Below, piece by piece: positions 57,058-64,000 of a stretch of DNA of 64,000 nt. The DNA comes from Melampsora larici-populina 98AG31 (lineage: Eukaryota > Basidiomycota > Pucciniomycetes > Pucciniales > Melampsoraceae). The position numbers were made by a program, and so were the translations under genes. Within the stretch, counting starts at the first letter, position 1. Each line of letters begins with the position of its first letter. The stretch is taken from NCBI RefSeq assembly GCF_000204055.1, contig NW_006768823.1:408553-472552 (forward strand), written 5' to 3'. A model generated the notes under the pieces. It saw only the letters and a program-made list of their open reading frames with translations. It was not told the DNA's origin and did no database searches.

Positions 57058-59463
57058 ATGAACACTTATCCTTCTTTATCTTTACAAGAAAGGCGTCAAA
57101 ATCTAACAGCTCTCAATGCATTTCGTGAATTGATTGAGAAACTTAATCAAGCTACTCCTGATCTCGAACCATCCTTTCGAAGGTCTTGGATTAGAATCAT
57201 CATCTTAGATCTCGCTGCTCAAGGTTCTGGTAGAACTGATTGGTCTTTTGAAAGTTAGTCATCCTTTGTTTCTCTTGAAAAGATTCATTGAATACTAACT
57301 CACCATTCTCTATAGCCATTCACCATGCACTTGTCACACTGAAACTCTTGGGTCGTTCTCCTGTCGCCACCGATGACCTTGCTTCTCATCTATCCCTCTT
57401 CACTCGCTATGCCAATTTACTTCCATTGCTTTCCCCTCAATCCGATGAGCCATCAAGTTCGACCAATCAAAGTCCACCTCCTTTCGATCCCACCATTGCC
57501 GAAGAATCACTTCGGATCTTAGCCAACACACTCTTCCTTCATCCCTTGGCTCGTGGTTCTCCCGATCTTTCACCGGCCTTGAGCTCACTTGTTGACTTGG
57601 CTCTCGCCAACACTCTTCAATCTCTCTCAAACGATGACTCTCCAACACATCCTTCCTATTCAACCACCAACGTCTTTCTCGCTTCTCGTACCTTGTTTCT
57701 CATCACTGCTGTTCCGTCAGCTTTGTCAATCGAGCTCATCGAGAGTACCGCTCTCGTTGTTAATCTCATCCATGCACTCAAGCTCGAGACACAAATTCGG
57801 ATCTATGGAGACTCGATCAAACAGACTCAGAATACTGAAGCTCAACGTATCCCGACTGACGTGATGATCGAGTACCTAAAATTCATTTTCAACCTCATGG
57901 TTCAGTACCCCAAGTCAATCAAACAGTTTGGTCGACCAGCCGCTCCAAATCTGTCCAACTCTCCCTTCCTCGCCTCCAATTCAACCTTTAATCCGAATAT
58001 ATTTGGCGCCAGCTCTTCGGATCCAAAGTTGAACAAGTCGCCTTCTTCCCTCTCGCCTGGTGCCATTCATACCAAATCCCCAAGCCCTGATCTGGGTGGT
58101 GCTCGAAGGCAGACCATCAAACAACGCTTTGTCAATCAGATGAACCTTAAGAAAATGAGTCGCAAGCCTAAGACTACTCAAGGTAAAGAATTGGAGTTGG
58201 GTAGCAACCAGACTTTGGGCTTGAACTCACAGGAACAAAGGAGTGATATCAGTAGCTTGAGTAGCAGTTCCTGGCTGAGCTTGTCCTTTGAAGATGATGC
58301 TGTGTTCTGGAGTGAATCGGAGAACAAAGTATTCGCTGGGTAAGTCTCTATTACTTTGTTCAAACGATTTGATATTATGACACGGCTCTGATTTTTTTGT
58401 GACAAAACCACATTAGTCTACTTCCCTATTTGATTCAGTTATTCTTATACGAACCACTCACAAATCCGCCTAACCTCTGCCCTCCTCTCTCTTCTTATAT
58501 TCATACCTTTCTCAATTTTCCAACTTGTCCTTCGTTTTACTTCACACATTACAAACATGATTTTCAATCGGAGCAGACGATCCCGCCTTTGATAACCAAG
58601 CTGCTGGATGTTGTCGATTCGGTGACCAAGTTTTATTGTCCTGATAACCCTGATGCTTCATCAGTGAAACAGCGATGTGACCAACACAACATGGACCTTG
58701 ATGTTCAGCTTACTCAAGTCATGGTCCTCCTGGTCAACCTCCTCTCACCCACCAAGAATCCCCAAGCATTTACCGGCTTGACTACGGATATTCGAAAAGC
58801 CATCCAAGAAAAGTTAATTCCCACCACTATCGATCGTAGCACCGGTTTGAATAAGCAATCCAACTTGATAGGGCGATTGTTGCGTTTGATGAACTCAATC
58901 AACTTCAACTCGCTTAAAGTCACCTGTGGCGGGTTTTTGTACGCTTTGTTCAACGAAGATGGTTTGTCATATCTATTTTTCTACGCCTAGCTGAACCCGA
59001 TCAACGTACTCATGTTTTTTTCACGATCACAGCTGAACATCTCGTCAGTAAAGTCGGTTATGGTCCTGTTGCCGGTTTCTTGATGTCGATTGGAAAGCCA
59101 GGCGTGTCTTCGAGTAGTGAACATCAACCTCCAACAGATGTGAATCCTATCACTGGAGCGTTTTATCCTCCAGAGGTCGAAGGATCACCTGAAGACGAGA
59201 TGTCTGAGCAAGAACGTGAGAAGGAGGCTGATCGGCTCTGCGACTTGTTTGACCGATTAAATCGAAATGGAGTCATCAAAGTAGAAGATCCAAGACGAAA
59301 AGCTGTTGAAACAGGTCGTTTCACTGTCATTGAAGATACTGTTAATAAAGAATTGGAATTGGAGGAGGAGAAGGAAGAACAGTTGGCATTGAAAGAATTG
59401 GAAAGTTATAAACAAAGGCTTAAGTCACAAACTGCAAATTCGAATGAAAACTCAAACCCTTAA
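57058..59463 (+). CDS. RIC8: Ric8/synembryn, G-alpha chaperone and exchange factor
   Basis: Ric8 folds G-alpha subunits and catalyses their nucleotide exchange in the cytosol, acting independently of receptors. Four exons join in frame to 731 aa: 57058-57253, 57316-58339, 58417-58961 and 59033-59463. The body is a helical armadillo-like repeat. Key blocks are LLPYLIQLFLYEPL, then LDVQLTQVMVLLVNLLSP, then LIGRLLRLMNSINFNSLKV and KVGYGPVAGFLMSIG. DVNPITGAFYPP and a DLFDRLNRNGVIK block close the fold, with an acidic helical tail. A Ser/Pro-rich insert near residue 280-370 lengthens the protein relative to animal Ric8. The fit is strong. Confidence 0.92.
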
Positions 59464-60462
59464 TCTCGTTCTTGTAAGTTATGGGTTTTATTCATTAGCA
59501 GTGTCCAGGGTTTTCAAATTGATGGCTTCTCGCTCTCATTCAGTCACTTCACCAGACGGTTTGTCATCTGTGCCTGCATTCAATGCGGCCTTTGGTAGAA
59601 TGAAATTATTCGCTTGTATCACCCTCAATTAGGATCATGTATCTCAAGTTTGTAGTATCCTTTGAATCGTTTAGATCAAGCTTTCAGAAGTGTATATTTG
59701 AAGGATATTTGAAGGTGTAATAACAATCCAGCATCCACACTTGCCGTTTTCGATAATAGTTGCGAATAAATGTAATGATGTCTAATTCAGTATCTGTTGA
59801 GAAACCCATTACTAAACTAGCAACTTTGAGAAAAGCATCTGCCGTAGGCTGACTGTGAAGGACCTCTAAGAGCACCAGCAATTGTTGCCGTGAAAATTGG
59901 ACTTAATGTGAGTTACAATATGTGTCTTATAAAACATGAGCTGATATAAGACCACGAAAGCTGCTGAGAACTATTTCATGCTTATATGTTATGTTTAGCA
60001 ATCAAAATTGATTTTCATGGCGGATATGTTAGCTTAACACAAGCCCCACTGCGCCGCCGTGTCTGCGCGCTCACAGAGGGGCTTAGGACTACACCAGGGC
60101 TAAACTTCCTCGGCCTCGGATGGTTCTGGAAACGTGTCCAGGAATTTTGTTGCAAGAACCAAGACAAAGCGGTTCCGGTAACAAAATCAGGAGAACCATT
60201 TGACAATCAGTCGTTTTCACTGGTTTTTGTGGGTTCAAAACGACCAAAAATCATAGTCAAAGATGGTATGAAGGTTGGTCAAGACCCCAAGTGCAACCAT
60301 CTGGTTGTGATGTGATGTGTTTGACCTCGTCAGTCTTTGCTCGGCTGAGCTGTCAATCAATAAGTCCAGCACTCTTGCATACAGCTTGCTTTTCAGTGAC
60401 TGCTATGTGATGGCAGTGTTTTTGTTTTGTAAAACCTGGACACCTTCTGGACAGGACCCTGG
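59464..60462. other. 3' flank of RIC8 and non-coding DNA
   Basis: No gene is supported. The open frame near 59986-60315 has no recognisable domain. Confidence 0.35.
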
Positions 60463-60487
60463 AAAGCGCCTATGGAGGTTAGTGACC
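60463..60487 (+). repeat. Terminal fragment related to the 40315-40754 MITE
   Basis: AGGACCCTGGAAAGCGCC, then TATGGAGG, matches the MITE end AGGACCCTGGAATACACC, then CATGGAGG, at most positions. No inverted partner is visible nearby, so it is a solo or broken end of a related family. Confidence 0.45.
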
Positions 60488-60734
60488 TAGATTCCAACTG
60501 TTTTTGTCAGTAACCTACTTTTTCCCAATTTCTTTAAAAAAACGGCTGTGGTGGTCACAGAGGGTCCCAAGATGGTGTTTTGGGGCTCAACAATCAAAAG
60601 GAATCAATTTCTGAACACACAATGACAGAATAACATGATTACAAAAAGGCTAGACATGGCTAGACATGATCGGGAAGAAACAAGAAGCACTAGAAAAGTA
60701 TAATGAGTGTGATTTAGAGCTCAGGGCAACGGTG

Positions 60735-60950
60735 GCTCGGCTAAGCTAAGTTAGCGCTTAGCGGCGCCTTACCTTAGCGATTTTTTTGCGCTAAGCTAGG
60801 CGAAAAACCTTAGCGCGCGCCAGCTAAGCTAAGGGGCCTATGAATTTCCATTAGCGGGCCAGCGCTAAGCTAATTAGCTTAGCCTATGTGCCGCTAAGCT
60901 AAGGCCTTCAGCAAGGCCAAAGCCGCTAACTTAGCGGCTTTAGCTGGGTA
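60735..60950. repeat. Palindromic GCTAAGC/TTAGC cluster
   Basis: About twenty GCTAA or TTAGC units in both orientations within about 215 bp, including GCTAAGCTAA doublets and CCGCTAACTTAGCGG. It is non-coding and able to fold in many ways. Confidence 0.7.
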
Positions 60951-61153
60951 GCCCAAGGAGACAGCCCTGCTGTGGCTGGGTCAACCCGGGTGTTGGGCAT
61001 TGTTTTTGGCCCGATACCTGGTCTGTTAGGTCTTTTATACATACTGTATACACATACCGTATACATCTTGGCCTTCCCACGAGTCAACCTCCAATCACAA
61101 CCTCCTTCCACCACCGATCCCAACTCTCTCCAACTCATCTTCATCAACCAATC

Positions 61154-62200
61154 ATGGACGATGAACCCGGCAAAACAACTACCCATACTCAAGAGGTCAC
61201 TCCAACTCCACAACAACAACCTACAGACAACAATGCAAACACAGGTGGGAACGAAGAAGAGTCTTCTAGTGTCCTCCCTCAAAGAACGAGTCGCATCATC
61301 ACCCCTAGAAGAGCCCCGAATATGATCATTCCATCATCTGATTCACGTTGATCCGCCGCTCTATCAATTCAAGCTCAGCCTTCACCTCCAAAACGGAAAC
61401 ATGTTGTATTAGATGATAGTGAGACTGAAAGCCAGAATGTTACTGAGAAGAAGAGTTTACGAAAGAAAAAACCAACACGCAAGAAGACTAAAGCCGCCAA
61501 TGTCACCAAGGTTAGATGATGATTCATCATAGTCTTGAAAGGGATAATCAAAACTGATGCATTTCATTTTGGCAGCCCGGTGCAATGGATCGTGCTGCTC
61601 TTGGCCAGAATTCTGATAGCGAGATTGAACAAATCAAATCAACCCGAACTAACAAGTAAAAGAAGGACACCAATGGTCATGACGATGTGCTCGATTATTA
61701 TTCTGAAGCATATCGTACAAAGGAAGAGGTGAGTTGTATTCTATTTATCTTTTCAACAATAATCCAACCCAGTTCTGATCAAGTTATATTACAGGAATCA
61801 AAGGACCCGACTTGTAAACCCCTGAATCACACTTGTCTTTGGTGTGGAAAGGTGGATATCCGTGTCAGCAGTAGCAATCCTCGAGCAAACCTCAAGGTCC
61901 ATCGAGATGGAAATCCTTAAGCCAAAAAGGGAATGTCTTCGTGCCCTGGACGAGACCGGGCTATTGCAGCTGGCGCCAATCTTCCACCAACAGGAGCTGA
62001 AGTTAAAGCGGTTGCAAAGACAAAAACTCAATCAACACTCACATCCTTCGGCATCAAGCAGTCAAAAGCCCAATACGACATCAGCATAATGAACAGGTTA
62101 CTTTGTCTTTGGCTTGTTTAGCAAGCATTACCTTGGAACCAGATTGAAGACCCGGCTTTACGTGCTGCCTTTGATTATGCGCGGCCTGGGGTTTGCATAT
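61154..62200 (+). pseudogene. Degenerate hAT transposase N-terminal part with BED finger
   Basis: The start MDDEPGKTTTHTQEVTPTPQ leads into a Ser/Thr-rich and Lys-rich stretch (RKKKPTRKKTK). A BED finger follows (HTCLWCGKV..NLKVHRDG), then ALPWNQIEDPALRAAFDYAR, the hAT block also seen in the 33-36 kb gene. In-frame stops after PSSDSR (TGA), after STRTNK (TAA) and after HRDGNP (TAA) are not explained by introns. The catalytic core and dimerisation domain are missing. It is a dead 5' fragment. Confidence 0.65.
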
Positions 62201-62640
62201 ACACTGCACCAAATTGCAAATTTACCGTGGAGTTTAGAAAATTGAGTAGACATAGAAAATTATAGAGAAGCTGGCAAGGGTCAGAAAAATATGAAAAAAT
62301 AATGGGAGGGCCCTTTGATGCATTCCGATTGTCTGGCATATTTTTTCATATTTTTAAAACCACAATGCATATAATACTACACAAAATATAATATCCTCTG
62401 GGCAGAAAATATAAAAACCAACAAACAGTGATATTGAGCAGTCTTGGAGAGAGACAAAAATACACAAAAATATGCATATTGTGCCTATGGCTGAGACCTT
62501 GGATTTGAGTATTTTTTTGTATTTTTAGTGTGAGAATTGTTGATTGTACTAACAAAAAACCTCCAAGTTTCTCAGATTACAACCTGTAACACGGATTGGA
62601 ATTTGGTCAAGGGGTGACAAGGGGATATCTGGAATTCTAT
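62201..62640. other. AT-rich DNA between hAT fragment and 1.25-kb element
   Basis: Low-complexity ATATTTTT/AAAAATAT tracts near 62290-62530. No gene or paired repeat is supported. Confidence 0.35.
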
Positions 62641-62647
62641 ATCCCTC

Positions 62648-63902
62648 CAATACCCGAACCGCATCGCACTATATGGCAATTGCGGAGCGATGTCGTAGCG
62701 TTTTTTGGGTGCGCCATGGGTTCCGCAATACATGGTGGAGATTCCGCACCGCACACCAGGGCTGGCCTTTCCCATAGCGGAGCATTCGCTGCGCAACCGG
62801 GACCAGGAGGTCTTTCTCCGCTATATAGCGGAGAAAACCAGTGGGGTACAGGGTATCACGCCAGACCACGCCACATCTACAACTAGGCGCAAAACAACTA
62901 GACTTTTTCTTTTACAGAACACGATCACAATCAAACTCAAAAGATAATTATTCGATTGCAGACACCAGGACTTGAAAGAAACACTTGACTAACTCCCTTC
63001 TTCAAAAGGGACCAAAACCTCAACTCGGACACTTTAATCAAAAAAACTCAAAACACTCCACTCCTGATCCAACGATCAGATGAACACAATGATAATACTG
63101 AAATAACCCAAAAAAATCCACTCAATTGACGGACACACACAAAACTAACCACCTCTTTTCTTTCATCTCCAATCTCGATCTCACAAATTTCGCATTTTAC
63201 TTCGATCGGAGTTTGTTCAATCATGGTAAGTTGTCTCTCTCCTCTCCTCCTGATCTGTTAATCACTAACTGTATCTCTTCCACTTACTCTCCACTATCTC
63301 ATAGCTTTACTCGTTCAGATTTTGATTGTAGGGTACTTTATCATTATCTAAGTAAGTTTCTGATCGATCTTTTGTTTGTCTGTTCTTCTTACTGACTCAT
63401 TTGATTCATATCAATGTTATCTTCTTTGATTTTAATGCCTCTCTTTGTTTTTAGGTACTGTTAGGTCTGACCGATCACGATCAATCACGAGTTCATCTTC
63501 TTCTTGAGATTCATCTTCTTGATAAAGTGTAATTTCGATCATGGCATTTGAATTTTATGTAGAGAAGATGACAAAGAAAAAAAGGACAAATGATATATTC
63601 CATCCTTTTGTGAAGTTCAAATATTTGATTTTAACATTTATTGTTTTGTTTCCTCTTATAGTTCCTTTTTGTTATGTTTATCTTTTGTTTTGTTTTTCTT
63701 TTTGAAATACCTTCAACCCATAGCGCCTTCTCATATAGCGCGCTATATAGCGCAAAAATAGCGGTACGTACCGCTTCGACATTGTGAGAATTTTTTTTTT
63801 GTCTAAATAGTGCAGCCGGAGCGATCGGGCTCATAGCGCAGGCTGCGCATCACTATGGAAAACGGTGAAATTCCATAGCGTGTTGTAGCGGTTCGGGTGT
63901 TG
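62648..63902. mobile_element. 1.25-kb non-autonomous DNA transposon, 7-bp TSD
   Basis: The ends are CAATACCCGAACCGC and the inverted form of CAACACCCGAACCGC, flanked by ATCCCTC at 62641-62647 and 63903-63909. About 200 bp inside each end is filled with CGCTATATAGCG-like palindromes. The middle (62900-63650) has intron-like signals (ATGGTAAGT near 63223) but no product I recognise, so it may carry a captured gene leader. Confidence 0.7.
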
Positions 63903-63909
63903 ATCCCTC

Positions 63910-64000
63910 ATATCTTTTGCAATTCTGGGTCAAAACACTTGATAGTTGGCTGATTCGGAAGCCATGAAATGCATTTGAATGTTATGTTAATGCATCAATC
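63910..64000. other. Right edge, nothing seen
   Basis: Short stretch outside the last element with no supported feature. Confidence 0.3.

Noticed and set aside
59986..60315. 109-codon open frame downstream of RIC8
   Set aside because: No domain, no start context, no partner exons; composition is like the surrounding repeats.

Overview
The window is nuclear DNA of a filamentous basidiomycete, most likely a rust fungus (Pucciniales). This is inferred from genes broken by many short introns with GTRAGT-type donors, a tuberin gene, RIC8 and a peroxisomal Pex24-type gene, a KDZ transposase with fungal cysteine clusters, and AT-rich intergenic DNA full of transposon debris. The species cannot be named from sequence alone. 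I see no rRNA, tRNA or CRISPR array.

Gene island 1 (1-15783) holds TAF2 (minus, TFIID subunit, running off the left edge, with two bromodomains after a dead M1-peptidase fold), a Pex24/dysferlin-domain peroxisomal membrane protein (minus) and TSC2/tuberin (plus). Next comes a repeat-rich zone (15784-41100). It holds a 580-bp MITE, a single-exon secreted protein (19958-21301), a broken unknown gene (22272-23690) and a 7.86-kb DNA transposon (23853-31712). It also has several foldback elements, a BED-finger hAT transposase gene with a MITE in its last intron, and at least four more MITEs.

The 7.86-kb transposon is the most interesting object. It has near-perfect 20-bp terminal inverted repeats, a TA duplication, and CCGTGACAGT-like repeats near both ends. 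A KDZ-type transposase with CxC6-like cysteine clusters reads inward from the right. Two passenger genes read inward from the left: a cysteine-cluster protein and a degenerate alpha-type protein kinase. The two gene sets converge on a pair of strong hairpins.

Gene island 2 (41182-59463) holds an AGC-family kinase with a PX-like N-terminus, RPL34 (eL34), KTI12 (Elongator-associated, tRNA wobble modification), WBP1/OST48 (oligosaccharyltransferase) and RIC8 (G-alpha chaperone/GEF). All are on the plus strand and look intact. Their exon chains add up to whole codons. The right end (59464-64000) is again repetitive: a palindromic GCTAAGC cluster, a dead hAT gene with in-frame stops, and a 1.25-kb non-autonomous element with 7-bp target duplications.

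The housekeeping genes work in separate processes (transcription initiation, peroxisome membranes, TOR control, kinase signalling, translation, tRNA modification, glycosylation, G-protein signalling). There is no sign of a cluster or operon. Exon coordinates below were read by eye from splice consensus and reading frame, and should be treated as models.
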